DNA of 64,000 bases from Empedobacter tilapiae. Lineage in GTDB: Bacteria > Bacteroidota > Bacteroidia > Flavobacteriales > Weeksellaceae. Shown in pieces: positions 15,859-23,965 of the stretch. The notes under the pieces were generated by a model that was not told the origin of the DNA, ran no database searches, and saw only the letters and a list, made by a program, of their open reading frames with translations. How positions within the stretch are numbered: the first letter of the stretch is position 1; the number at the start of each line of letters is the position of its first letter. The DNA lies in NCBI RefSeq assembly GCF_004785645.1, contig NZ_SRPE01000013.1, positions 29,287 to 93,286 on the forward strand. Direction: 5' to 3'. The position numbers were made by a program, and so were the translations under genes.

Positions 15859-17298
15859 ATGAAAATTGAACAAATTTACACTGGATGTCTTGCACAAGGT
15901 GCTTACTATATAGAAAGCAATGGTGAAGTTGCTATTATTGATCCATTAAGAGAAACTCAATCTTATATTGATCAAGCAACAAAAGACAACGCTAAAATCA
16001 AATATATTTTCGAAACGCATTTCCATGCAGATTTCGTTTCTGGACATGTAGATCTAGCAAAAAAAACAGGAGCTACTATTGTATATGGACCAACTGCGGA
16101 ACCTAGTTTTAATGCACACATTGCAACAGATGCAGAAATCTTTCCTTTAGGAAATATTACTATTACAGCTTTACATACACCTGGCCATACAATGGAAAGC
16201 ACAACTTATTTGTTGAAAGATGAAAATGGTAAAGATTATGCTATTTTTACTGGAGACACTTTATTTATAGGAGATGTTGGACGTCCTGATTTGGCTCAAA
16301 AATTAAATTCTGATTTAACTCAAGAAAAACTAGCTGGATATTTATATGATTCTTTAAGAAGTAAAATTATGCCTTTGGCAAATGAAATCATTGTTTATCC
16401 TGCACATGGAGCAGGTTCTGCTTGTGGGAAAAATATGAGTAAAGAAACTTTTGATTCTTTAGGTCATCAAAAAGAAGTAAATTACGCTTTGAATCCAAAT
16501 ATGACAAAAGAGGAATTTATTACCGAATTAACTTCAGGGTTAATGCCTCCTCCATTTTATTTTCCAGAAAACGTAATGATGAATAAATTAGGTGTTGAAT
16601 CTTTGGATATTGTAAAAGAACGTGCAAATAAAGCATTATCTCCTGACAAATTTATTCAAGTTGCCGAAGATACAAATGCTTTAATTTTAGATGTTCGCGA
16701 TCCTCAAACTTTTGCAGCTGGTTTTATTCCAAACTCAATAAATATTGGTATCAAAGGAAATTTTGCACCTTGGGTAGGAACATTAATCACAGATATCAAA
16801 CAACCTATTTTATTAATTGCAGAAGTTGACACAGAAGAAGAAGCCGTAACACGTTTAGCTCGCGTTGGATACGATAACGTTATTGGTTTTTTAAACAATG
16901 GTTTTCAGGCTTGGCTTGATGCGGAAAAAGATTTTGACGAAATAGTGTCTGTTTCTCCAGAGGAATTTGTTGAATTAGTTGACGAAACTGAACTAAAAGT
17001 TTTAGATGTTCGTAAGCCAGGAGAATATGAAACTTCCCATATCGAAGGTGCAATTACTGCTCCTTTAGATTTTATCAACGAATCAATGAAATTAATCGAT
17101 TCAGAAGAAACTTATTTAGTACATTGTGCTGGAGGTTACCGTTCTATGATTTTCGCGTCTATTTTACGCGCTCGTGGTTTCGAAAATTTAATTGATGTCG
17201 CTGGAGGTTTTGGTAAAATAAAAGATGTAGAAGGAGTTAAAATTGTAGAAGGAGTTTCACCATGTCAATTAGGTAATAATTCTTGTTCAACAAAATAA
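15859..17298 (+). CDS. Persulfide dioxygenase-like metallo-beta-lactamase fused to two rhodanese domains
   Basis: 479 residues, cytoplasmic. The N-terminal metallo-beta-lactamase domain has the ETHE1-type metal site: ETHFHADFVSGH (His54, His56, Asp58), TPGHT, TGDTLFIGDVGRPD and YPAHGAGSACG. A first rhodanese domain (about residues 260-355, LILDVRDPQTF...) has lost the catalytic cysteine (ILLIAEVDTEEEA in its place). The second (about 370-470) keeps it in VHCAGGYRS. This matches the CstB/Blh-like enzymes that oxidise glutathione- or thiol-persulfide to sulfite or thiosulfate, so the upstream TauE could export the product. It is separated from the methyltransferase gene by 138 bases with no terminator seen. 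It is followed by a strong terminator. Confidence 0.92.
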   Translation: MKIEQIYTGCLAQGAYYIESNGEVAIIDPLRETQSYIDQATKDNAKIKYIFETHFHADFVSGHVDLAKKTGATIVYGPTAEPSFNAHIATDAEIFPLGNITITALHTPGHTMESTTYLLKDENGKDYAIFTGDTLFIGDVGRPDLAQKLNSDLTQEKLAGYLYDSLRSKIMPLANEIIVYPAHGAGSACGKNMSKETFDSLGHQKEVNYALNPNMTKEEFITELTSGLMPPPFYFPENVMMNKLGVESLDIVKERANKALSPDKFIQVAEDTNALILDVRDPQTFAAGFIPNSINIGIKGNFAPWVGTLITDIKQPILLIAEVDTEEEAVTRLARVGYDNVIGFLNNGFQAWLDAEKDFDEIVSVSPEEFVELVDETELKVLDVRKPGEYETSHIEGAITAPLDFINESMKLIDSEETYLVHCAGGYRSMIFASILRARGFENLIDVAGGFGKIKDVEGVKIVEGVSPCQLGNNSCSTK

Positions 17299-17322
17299 CA
17301 ATTTTTAAACATAAATAACGTT

Positions 17323-17350
17323 ATAGCCTTGGAACACCAAGGCTATTTTC
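17323..17350 (+). terminator. Terminator of the sulfur gene group
   Basis: Perfect 10-base stem ATAGCCTTGG/CCAAGGCTAT with AACA loop, followed by TTTC. It starts 25 bases after the persulfide dioxygenase stop. Confidence 0.8.
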
Positions 17351-17375
17351 GTCTTTGTCAATTCAAATTCTATTC

Positions 17376-17888
17376 ATGAAAAATTTATTATTCATTTGTA
17401 CCTTACTCTTTTGCTCAACATTATTTGCTCAACAAAAAATATATGGAGCAGAATCGTTTACACTAACTATTCCAAAAGGTTTTCAACGTACAATTGGATT
17501 AAATGATTATGCAACCATTCAATTTGAAAGTGTTACCCCTAAACCAAATTCGTATGGATTCTTAATCTTTGAACATAAAGATGAACTAAAGTTGACAGAC
17601 TCTAATTTGGATATGATTGATTATACACTAAATTCCATCGAACCATATACAACTCAAAATGGCTTTAACTATCTAAAAAAACCATATGTCTCTTACGAAC
17701 AAGGTTTCAATTACGCCTATGCAGAATTTGAAACAAATGACTCAGAATCTGGACATATTTATTTTTTACAGACTGTTGTCGAAACAAAAAATTTTGTGTA
17801 TCAAATTTTACAATATTGTAGCTTCGAAAATCAAGAAATAATGAAAAGCGATTTTGTTAAAATTGTAAATAGCTTCAAAGTAGAATAA
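17376..17888 (+). CDS. Secreted protein of unknown function (tandem paralogue A)
   Basis: About 170 residues. The ATG at 17376 begins a clear signal peptide (MKNLLFICTLLFCSTLFAQQ); an in-frame TTG further upstream is rejected. The mature part shares the pattern ESFTLTIPKGFQRTIGLNDYATIQFE...SYGFLIFEHKDELKL with the next gene, so the two are tandem duplicates. No catalytic motif is seen. The fold looks like a small alpha/beta periplasmic domain of the kind found in PsbP/DUF1795-like proteins, but I cannot place it. Probably periplasmic. Confidence 0.65.
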   Translation: MKNLLFICTLLFCSTLFAQQKIYGAESFTLTIPKGFQRTIGLNDYATIQFESVTPKPNSYGFLIFEHKDELKLTDSNLDMIDYTLNSIEPYTTQNGFNYLKKPYVSYEQGFNYAYAEFETNDSESGHIYFLQTVVETKNFVYQILQYCSFENQEIMKSDFVKIVNSFKVE

Positions 17889-17915
17889 ACCTATAATAAA
17901 AAAACAATATTTTAT

Positions 17916-18434
17916 ATGAAGAAAATTTTATTGACTTTTACGCTAATGTTATGTTTAATGAACAATACAAATGCGCAGTCAACAATAATTGGTTCAGAAA
18001 ATTTTTCAGTAAACTTACCAGTTGGATATCAACGTACAATTGGTACAAATGATTTTGCAACTGTGCAATGGGAAAATGAAGAAACTAGTTCTTATGGATT
18101 TATCATTATTGAAAATCTTGATGAATTAAAAATAAGTAATATCGCTGATGATTTCGCTTCTTATATGGATATAAGTGTTGCAAATTATTCAAGTAATCCT
18201 AAGTTTAAATCTTTAAATTCTAAACAATTTAAAACAAGTAAAGGAAGAGAAACTTTACAAAAACAAATTAGTTATTACAACGAAGAATTAGAAGCAACCA
18301 TTTATCTACAAATCAATATTTTTAAGACAAAAAATTTCATCTACCAAGTAGTCAATTTTGGTAATGACGATTTCCTTAAAAACTCAAAAGAACATACAGA
18401 TTACATTGTAAATAATATTGATTTACCACTTTAA
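17916..18434 (+). CDS. Secreted protein of unknown function (tandem paralogue B)
   Basis: 172 residues with signal peptide MKKILLTFTLMLCLMNNTNAQ. Residues 27-75 (ENFSVNLPVGYQRTIGTNDF...SYGFIIIENLDELKIS) align with the preceding gene, and both share the GxQRTIGxNDxATxQ core. The 27-base gap indicates an operon. The C-terminal halves both end in a motif like TKNFIYQV. Function unknown. Followed by a terminator shared with the convergent glycosyltransferase gene. Confidence 0.65.
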   Translation: MKKILLTFTLMLCLMNNTNAQSTIIGSENFSVNLPVGYQRTIGTNDFATVQWENEETSSYGFIIIENLDELKISNIADDFASYMDISVANYSSNPKFKSLNSKQFKTSKGRETLQKQISYYNEELEATIYLQINIFKTKNFIYQVVNFGNDDFLKNSKEHTDYIVNNIDLPL

Positions 18435-18444
18435 AAATCATAAA

Positions 18445-18472
18445 AAAACCTTCTTATTTCAGAAGGTTTTTA
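18445..18472. terminator. Bidirectional terminator
   Basis: Perfect stem AAAACCTTCT/AGAAGGTTTT around TATTTC, with A- and T-runs on both sides. The stop codon of the convergent glycosyltransferase gene lies inside it. Confidence 0.85.
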
Positions 18473-19695
18473 TTTTTCTGTTCAATCCAAAGCGACATAT
18501 ATTTTGTACTTTGATGATGATGATGCTGCAAAAGTTGCCCAATAAAATTTTGATTTCGATGCTGGATTAAATCAGCTTCTATAGATTTTATTTTCTCTAA
18601 TAAGTCAGCTTCAAATTTAGTTTTATTGTAATTTTTATTCAGAATTTTTATTCCATTTTGTTGAGCAATTTTCCACTCACTCTCATTATTGCAAAGCAAA
18701 ACAGCTTTCTCTACAAAAGCTTCAAAATTATCTTCTACAAAACCATTCCAATCAAAACTTTCTTTCATTGCTTCTACTCCAATCGTTGTTGTAACCGAAG
18801 GAGTTCCTGTTTGCATTGCATCTATGAATTTACCTTTTACTCCAGCTCCAAAATTAATCGGAGCCAACAATACTTTATAATTTGACATTGTTTTTCGCGC
18901 ATTTTCAGCTCTACTTTTGATAAAAAATCGTTCAGAAGAATTATTCAATTGCAAAACTTTTTGTGTTGCATATGCACCATAAATATGTAATTCAGCTTTC
19001 GGAAGTTTCTTTCTCAAAATTGGCCAAATTTCTTTTTTTAAGGTTTGAACACAATTAAAATTAGGTTCATGAATAAAATTTCCGATAAACATAAAATGTT
19101 CTCTTTCTTCAAAATTTTTCCAAGAATTTATTTTTTCTTCTGTAATTTCATTTTCTAAAAAAGGCAAATAATACAAGATTTTTTCATCAATTTTAAATTG
19201 ATTTTGTAGAATTTCTATTTCCTTTTTAGAAATTATCAATGATAAATCACAACGTAAAATGGAAGCAATTTCTCGTTTTGCCAAATCAGAAAACAATAAA
19301 TCTTCTGTAAATTCTATCCCTTTTTTAGTTGCTTCTTGTCGCGCATTTCGTAGAAAATGTAAATCTTCTGTGTCCAAAATTTTCAATGCATTTGGACATT
19401 CTTTCGAAACGCGCCAACCATATTGTTCTTCAATCATAAAACGATCAAAAAGAACAATTTCAGGATTTAATTCTCTTGCAAAATCATCAAAACTTTCATC
19501 ATTTAACTGAATTTCAACTTCTTTTATTCCTTTCGAAATCAAATCAAAACTATAATCAGATTTTGAAGCAGCACACGCAAAAGTTATCTCAAATTCAGCT
19601 TTTTTGAAACAATCAATTAACTGAATCATTCGAGTTCCTGCGGCAGAAGAAGTAGGCTCTGGCCAAACTTGACCAATGATTAATAGTTTTTTCAT
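18454..19695 (-). CDS. Group 1 (GT4-like) glycosyltransferase
   Basis: 413 residues, cytoplasmic. GT-B fold with MKKLLIIGQVWPEPTSSAAGTRM at the start (nucleotide-sugar transferase N-domain) and a C-terminal Rossmann domain. The latter contains FIGNFIHEPNFNCV, LHIYGAY and the donor-binding region LAPINFGAGVKGKFIDAMQTGTPSVTTTIGVEAM, typical of GT4 enzymes, although the usual E-x7-E is altered. It likely adds a sugar to a surface polysaccharide or lipid. The acceptor is unknown and no other glycan genes are near. A His-rich stretch (QHHHHQS) lies close to the C-terminus. A minus-strand TAATTTTG element at 19700-19707 lies only 4 bases before the start codon. Confidence 0.82.
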   Translation of the reverse strand: MKKLLIIGQVWPEPTSSAAGTRMIQLIDCFKKAEFEITFACAASKSDYSFDLISKGIKEVEIQLNDESFDDFARELNPEIVLFDRFMIEEQYGWRVSKECPNALKILDTEDLHFLRNARQEATKKGIEFTEDLLFSDLAKREIASILRCDLSLIISKKEIEILQNQFKIDEKILYYLPFLENEITEEKINSWKNFEEREHFMFIGNFIHEPNFNCVQTLKKEIWPILRKKLPKAELHIYGAYATQKVLQLNNSSERFFIKSRAENARKTMSNYKVLLAPINFGAGVKGKFIDAMQTGTPSVTTTIGVEAMKESFDWNGFVEDNFEAFVEKAVLLCNNESEWKIAQQNGIKILNKNYNKTKFEADLLEKIKSIEADLIQHRNQNFIGQLLQHHHHQSTKYMSLWIEQKNKNLLK

Positions 19696-19767
19696 TCAAC
19701 AAAATTACGCTTTCTGTTTGTTAATCGGAAGATTAAATATAATGCGCCCAATTGGCTTATTTTAATG

Positions 19768-19775
19768 TAAATTTG
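19768..19775 (+). promoter_or_regulatory. Candidate -7 element
   Basis: TAAATTTG matches TAnnTTTG, 18 bases upstream of the ATG at 19794. Confidence 0.45.
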
Positions 19776-19793
19776 CAGCTAAAATTATATAAA

Positions 19794-20195
19794 ATGTCTT
19801 ATCAAACTGTTTTTGAAGAATTTTTCGAGCAAGTAAAATCAAGTATCAAAGAAGGAACTTTTGCAAAACTTACAATGGCCAAAACTATTGGAGATACTGA
19901 TCTTAAAAATATATTTGTTCGTTTACATCTTTTAGAAAATAATGAGTATAATTTCGCCTTCACTTTTCGTTATAAAACCGAAGAAGTTGAGCAATTTCAT
20001 AGTGTTGAACAGACTTTTTTGATTTTGAGTTCTTACATTAAAAATCCATTTACAAACGCTTTATTATTTACAACAGAAAAAGATTTAATTTTTAAAGTCA
20101 ATAAAAAAAATGCTGCAAGCTTGACGGAACAAGCACCAACATTTAAACACGCTTCGGATGTGATGTTAGAAATGATTGAAAAGAAAATCGTTTAA
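19794..20195 (+). CDS. Conserved hypothetical cytoplasmic protein
   Basis: About 133 residues from the ATG at 19794 (MSYQTVFEEFFEQVKSS). A TTG 42 bases upstream in frame is rejected because the promoter element falls between them. No signal peptide or membrane segment. Small alpha/beta protein with a strand-rich centre (NEYNFAFTFRYKTEEVEQFHSVEQTFLIL). I do not recognise the family. It lies upstream of the MiaE-like gene on the same strand, about 100 bases away with a separate promoter. Confidence 0.6.
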   Translation: MSYQTVFEEFFEQVKSSIKEGTFAKLTMAKTIGDTDLKNIFVRLHLLENNEYNFAFTFRYKTEEVEQFHSVEQTFLILSSYIKNPFTNALLFTTEKDLIFKVNKKNAASLTEQAPTFKHASDVMLEMIEKKIV

Positions 20196-20273
20196 TTAAA
20201 ATATTGTATATTTTTCTGATTCTTCATATTACTGATAAGAATCTTGATGTTCATTTTAAACAATTTAATTTCG

Positions 20274-20281
20274 TAAATTTG
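20274..20281 (+). promoter_or_regulatory. Candidate -7 element for the miaE-like gene
   Basis: TAAATTTG, a match to TAnnTTTG, 19 bases before the start codon. Confidence 0.45.
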
Positions 20282-20300
20282 GACTTAATATTTTTCGAAA

Positions 20301-20882
20301 ATGCTTGGATTAAAACTTTTGACAGACCCACGTTGGGCTGATATTGCGGAAAGAAATTTAGAAGAAATTTTAACAGATCATGCTTGGTGTGAGCAAAAAG
20401 CAGCAACAAACGCAATTACAATGATTGCTTATAATTCTGAACATGACGAATTTATTCAGGAAATGTCAGATATTGCAATCGAAGAAATGCAACATTTCAA
20501 AATGGTTGTAGAAATTATCGAGCGTCGTGGATACAAGTTAGGTCGTGAACGCAAAGATGATTACGTTGGTCAATTGATGAAATTTTGTAAAAAAGATGGT
20601 TCTCGTAATATGGCTTTTGTAGATCGTTTGTTATTCGCAGCGATGATTGAAGCCAGAAGTTGTGAGCGTTTCAGAACATTATCTCAAAATATTAATGACG
20701 AAGAATTAGCAAAATTTTACTATGATTTGATGGTTTCGGAAGCAAATCATTACACAACTTTCTTAAATTTTGCTCGAAAGCTTTCAACTGATGTTGATGT
20801 AGACAAACGTTGGAAAGAATGGTTGGATTTTGAAGGAAATTTGATTCAATCTTACGGAAATAAAGAAGCTATACACGGATAA
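20301..20882 (+). CDS. miaE: tRNA-(ms2io6A)-hydroxylase-like diiron protein (MiaE family)
   Basis: 193 residues, a ferritin-like four-helix di-iron protein. Iron ligands can be read in order: Glu31 in HAWCEQKAA, Glu61/Glu62 with His65 in IEEMQHFK, Glu in AMIEARSCERF (near 120), and Glu and His in SEANHYTTF (near 150-155). In MiaE the enzyme hydroxylates the isopentenyl group on A37 of certain tRNAs using O2. Length and motif spacing fit the family. Whether the Flavobacterial protein acts on the same tRNA base is not proven by the sequence. Confidence 0.88.
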   Translation: MLGLKLLTDPRWADIAERNLEEILTDHAWCEQKAATNAITMIAYNSEHDEFIQEMSDIAIEEMQHFKMVVEIIERRGYKLGRERKDDYVGQLMKFCKKDGSRNMAFVDRLLFAAMIEARSCERFRTLSQNINDEELAKFYYDLMVSEANHYTTFLNFARKLSTDVDVDKRWKEWLDFEGNLIQSYGNKEAIHG

Positions 20883-20901
20883 ACAATCCTAGAAAATAAT
20901 A

Positions 20902-20943
20902 AAAAAAGAGTTAATTCAAATTTATCGAGTTAACTCTTTTTTT
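20902..20943 (+). terminator. Terminator of the miaE-like gene
   Basis: Stem AAAGAGTTAA/TTAACTCTTT with a 15-base loop, A7 before and T6 after. Confidence 0.85.
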
Positions 20944-20980
20944 CATATCCTACATCAATTTAAATCTTAAATACTATACT

Positions 20981-20988
20981 TAAATTTG
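20981..20988 (+). promoter_or_regulatory. Candidate -7 element for the LLM oxidoreductase gene
   Basis: TAAATTTG, 17 bases before the ATG at 21006. Confidence 0.45.
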
Positions 20989-21005
20989 ACTAAATCTAAA
21001 ATAGT

Positions 21006-22037
21006 ATGGAATTAGGAATAGGAATGTTTGGCGATCTACATATTGATCCTAAAACTGGTTATACGCAAACTCCTCAACAACGTATGAGTGAGATTATAGA
21101 AGAAGTAAAATTGATGGACGAAATTGGATTAGATTTCTTTGGAATTGGAGAACATCATCGTCCTGATTATGCAGTTTCTTCTCCAGAAATTATGTTGGCT
21201 GCTTTGTCTACAGTTACAAAAAATATTAAGTTGGGAAGTGCCGTTTCTGTCATCAGCTCTACAGATCCTGTAAAGTTGTATCAAGATTTTGCAAGTGTTG
21301 ACAATTTATCGAATGGTCGTGCTGAAATTATGGCTGGACGCGGTTCATTCATCGAATCTTTCCCTCTTTTCGGTTATGATCTAAACGATTACGATGCTCT
21401 TTTTGATGAAAAACTTCGTTTACTTTTAGATTTAAATAAAAACGAAATAATAAATTGGCGCGGAAATTTTAGAATACCAATTATTAATCAAAGTGTTTAT
21501 CCAAAACCTGTGCAAGAAAAACTGCCTATTTGGATCGCTGTTGGCGGAACAAAATCATCAATTATACGTGCTGCAACTTTAGGTTTACCTATTATTTTTG
21601 CGATTATTGGAGGCAATCCAGCCGATTTTAACTATCTGTTCGAAATTTATAAACAAGTTTATATTGAAAACGGGCACGATATTAAAACGATGCAAATTGG
21701 TGTTCATATGCATTCTTTTTTTGGAGAGGATAGCGAAAAAGTTGCTGAAGAATATTTTCCAATTTATGGCACACAAATGAATAGAATTGGAACAAGTAGA
21801 GGCTGGCCAAAATATACAAAACAACAATTTGATTATGGACGTTCTACAAATGGACATTTGATTGTTGGAGACGCTTCTTTGGCGGTTGATCGTATTTTGA
21901 AATATCAAGAAATGTTTGGTTTAACTCGTTTTTCTGCTCATATGGATGTTGGAGCACCAAATCATTTGGATATGATGAAATCTATCGAAATTTTTGGGAA
22001 AGATATTTTACCAAAAGTTAAAGAGGCAACAAAATAA
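21006..22037 (+). CDS. LLM class flavin-dependent oxidoreductase (luciferase-like)
   Basis: 343 residues, a bacterial-luciferase-like TIM barrel that uses reduced FMN or F420-type flavin. Typical pieces are MELGIGMFGDLHID at the start, LDFFGIGEHHRPDYAVSSPEIMLAAL, NIKLGSAVSVISSTDPVKLYQDFASVDNLS, GRAEIMAGRGSF and PIWIAVGGTKSS. The EHH and GRG motifs mark the alkanal monooxygenase-like subgroup. Substrate unknown. Monocistronic, with its own promoter element and terminator. Confidence 0.9.
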   Translation: MELGIGMFGDLHIDPKTGYTQTPQQRMSEIIEEVKLMDEIGLDFFGIGEHHRPDYAVSSPEIMLAALSTVTKNIKLGSAVSVISSTDPVKLYQDFASVDNLSNGRAEIMAGRGSFIESFPLFGYDLNDYDALFDEKLRLLLDLNKNEIINWRGNFRIPIINQSVYPKPVQEKLPIWIAVGGTKSSIIRAATLGLPIIFAIIGGNPADFNYLFEIYKQVYIENGHDIKTMQIGVHMHSFFGEDSEKVAEEYFPIYGTQMNRIGTSRGWPKYTKQQFDYGRSTNGHLIVGDASLAVDRILKYQEMFGLTRFSAHMDVGAPNHLDMMKSIEIFGKDILPKVKEATK

Positions 22038-22054
22038 ATTTTATATATACTGAC

Positions 22055-22088
22055 AAAAGACACGAATCGTTTTCGTGTCTTTTTTTAT
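22055..22088 (+). terminator. Terminator of the LLM oxidoreductase gene
   Basis: Stem AAAGACACGAA/TTCGTGTCTTT around TCGT, followed by a T-run, 18 bases after the stop codon. Confidence 0.88.
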
Positions 22089-22107
22089 TTTCGTTAAAAT
22101 TGAATGA

Positions 22108-22773
22108 ATGAAGAAAATATTAGCCAGTTTTATTGTTTTAGCCAACTTGGGTGTGCAAGCACAAGAAAGTAATTTTAGGACTTGGAATGTCTTAAATATC
22201 AATCAAAAAATCAATAAAGATTTTAATTTTCAATCGGATATTCAATATCGTTCGTACGAAGAGTTAGATCAATTACAACAACTTTTGATTCGTGGAGGAA
22301 TTGGTTACAACTTAACAGAAAATAACAATACAGTGTTAGCTGGTTACGCCTACATTCAGAACAGAACACCTACTTCTACCGATGATTACGCACATAGTCA
22401 CGAGCATCGTTTGTATCAACAATTCAATACAAAACATGCTTTACAACGTTTTAATTTTGCGCATCGCTTTCGTATCGAAGAACGCTTTTTAGAAAATGAT
22501 ACACAATTTAGATTTCGTTATCAATTGACTGCAACTGTTCCGCTGAATAATGCAAAATTGATCGAAAATACGTGGTATTTGAAAGCCTATAATGAGGTGT
22601 TTTTACAAGCTGTAAAAGATAAAACGTTTGACAGAAATCGATTAGGTTTAAGTTTAGGATATGTTATCTCGCCTACTTTTAGTTTAGAAGTTGGTTACAT
22701 GTTACAAAGTCTTAAAGCATCTCATACTGATCAATTGATGATTGGATTAACGGTAAATAATCTGATAAAATAA
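22108..22773 (+). CDS. DUF2490 family outer-membrane beta-barrel protein
   Basis: 221 residues with signal peptide MKKILASFIVLANLGVQAQ. The rest is alternating beta-strands typical of a small barrel: NFRTWNVLNINQKINKDFNFQSDIQYRSY, then HEHRLYQQFN, RFRIEERFL, TWYLKAYNEVFLQA, and a C-terminal amphipathic strand (DQLMIGLTVNNLIK). This is the DUF2490 pattern (RxWxxLxxxxKI...R.R.E.RF). Function unknown. The next gene is 35 bases downstream on the same strand. Confidence 0.82.
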   Translation: MKKILASFIVLANLGVQAQESNFRTWNVLNINQKINKDFNFQSDIQYRSYEELDQLQQLLIRGGIGYNLTENNNTVLAGYAYIQNRTPTSTDDYAHSHEHRLYQQFNTKHALQRFNFAHRFRIEERFLENDTQFRFRYQLTATVPLNNAKLIENTWYLKAYNEVFLQAVKDKTFDRNRLGLSLGYVISPTFSLEVGYMLQSLKASHTDQLMIGLTVNNLIK

Positions 22774-22808
22774 TCTTATCTTAGTTAGGATAATTTACAA
22801 TTGATAAT

Positions 22809-23147
22809 ATGAAAATTTTGATTGGTTGCTTACCATTATTTCTTCTTTTTTCTACAAAAATAGCTGCGCAAAGTGTTTTTAGTGTTGACCTAAAAAATAA
22901 GGCTGATGTAAAAGTATTTGTTGTAAAAACAGAAGCGCAAGCAGATTTAAAGGTTTTCAAATTAAATTCTTCTTCCAAAGCAGACAGTAACAACGGAAAA
23001 TGGTTTTTCACAAAATATGAAAGTCAAGCAAAATTCAACATCTACTTTGTAGATTTAGCCAGTCAAGCAGACGTAAAAGTTTTCTTTGTAAAGTATGAAA
23101 GTCAAGCTGGATGGAGAAACAAAAGTAAAATGCATTATTTTTATTGA
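22809..23147 (+). CDS. DUF6150 ('septoil knot') secreted repeat protein
   Basis: 112 residues with signal peptide MKILIGCLPLFLLFSTKIAAQ. The mature domain is a chain of short beta repeats, ADVKVFVVKTE-AQADLKVFKL-...-SQAKFNIYFVDLA-SQADVKVFFVKYE-SQAGW. Each repeat carries a [ST]-Q-A turn followed by a V-F/Y strand. This is the pattern of the DUF6150 family, which as I recall was shown to form a 7(1)-knotted fold ('septoil knot'). The GKWFF element and final SQAGW are family hallmarks. Biological role unknown, probably periplasmic. It may be co-transcribed with the DUF2490 gene. Confidence 0.82.
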   Translation: MKILIGCLPLFLLFSTKIAAQSVFSVDLKNKADVKVFVVKTEAQADLKVFKLNSSSKADSNNGKWFFTKYESQAKFNIYFVDLASQADVKVFFVKYESQAGWRNKSKMHYFY

Positions 23148-23181
23148 TGAATCAATAACTTTATTAAAAATAGCTTACTAA

Positions 23182-23850
23182 TTACTCTATAAAATAAGAC
23201 CAAGGTATATCAAATCTTCCTCGTCTTTCTGCTACTTTAAGCCTTTCTCCTTCAAAACTTGAGTAATACTTTTTATAATCTACTTTAATCTCTTTTTCTA
23301 TAAATGTATTGTTCCAATCTTCAATAATTAAATAATAGTTTGTTCCTCCTTTTACTCTATGTTCATTTTTTCTCAAAATCGGGATTTCATAAATTTGAGG
23401 AGTCGATATATCATACTTACAATTAATGAATATGACAGAATAAAAAGAAAATACTTCAATTAATATTATGATAAAAACATTATAAACGAAAATTTTCTTA
23501 TTGAAAATCAATCTTTTAAATTGATTTAAATAATAGATTGTTAAAATTAATAACGCGATAACAATGGAAGGAATCCATATATTTTTATAATCTAAAATAT
23601 TATAATCTATAGCGGTTCTAATGATTAATCCAAAACAAGAGAACATAAAACCTATAGAAATTGTTGGAAGATTTGGTCTAATTTCAGGCTCAATTGAGAT
23701 CAAACCTCGATAATATCTAACTAAAATGATGCAAAAAATAGGGTAAACAAAAGATAAATAAATTAAAATCTCATTGAAAAACTGAGAAACTAATGTACTA
23801 AATCCTAAAATGCATCCAATAATATTAATTAATAAAGCCGTTTTTTTCAA
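23182..23850 (-). CDS. Hypothetical inner-membrane protein
   Basis: 222 residues. Five hydrophobic segments can be seen (about residues 5-22, 28-45, 65-85, 92-108, 122-142), then an extra-membrane C-terminal domain of about 70 residues. That domain has a strand-rich pattern (TNYYLIIEDWNNTFIEKEIKVDYKKYYSSFEGERLKV). Similar topologies occur in unnamed flavobacterial proteins; I recognise no family. Its codon use is as AT-rich as its surroundings. It is convergent with the DUF6150 gene and downstream of the nrd terminator. Confidence 0.6.
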   Translation of the reverse strand: MKKTALLINIIGCILGFSTLVSQFFNEILIYLSFVYPIFCIILVRYYRGLISIEPEIRPNLPTISIGFMFSCFGLIIRTAIDYNILDYKNIWIPSIVIALLILTIYYLNQFKRLIFNKKIFVYNVFIIILIEVFSFYSVIFINCKYDISTPQIYEIPILRKNEHRVKGGTNYYLIIEDWNNTFIEKEIKVDYKKYYSSFEGERLKVAERRGRFDIPWSYFIE

Positions 23851-23910
23851 CGACTTTAAATCAGTAAATTTTTGTTCGATAATAATTAAATTTTAAAATT
23901 CATAAAATCT

Positions 23911-23938
23911 AAAAATCCGCTCAAAAGAGCGGATTTTT
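23911..23938 (-). terminator. Terminator of the nrdB-nrdA operon
   Basis: Perfect stem AAAAATCCGCTC/GAGCGGATTTTT around AAAA, 28 bases past the nrdA stop on the minus strand. The A-run serves as the T-tail there. Confidence 0.9.
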
Positions 23939-23965
23939 GTTTGTAATAAAATATATCATTTACTA

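Noticed and set aside
17916..18434. Domain of the preceding gene split by a frameshift
   Set aside because: Each gene has its own ATG and signal peptide and aligns to the other over the same region, so they are tandem duplicates.
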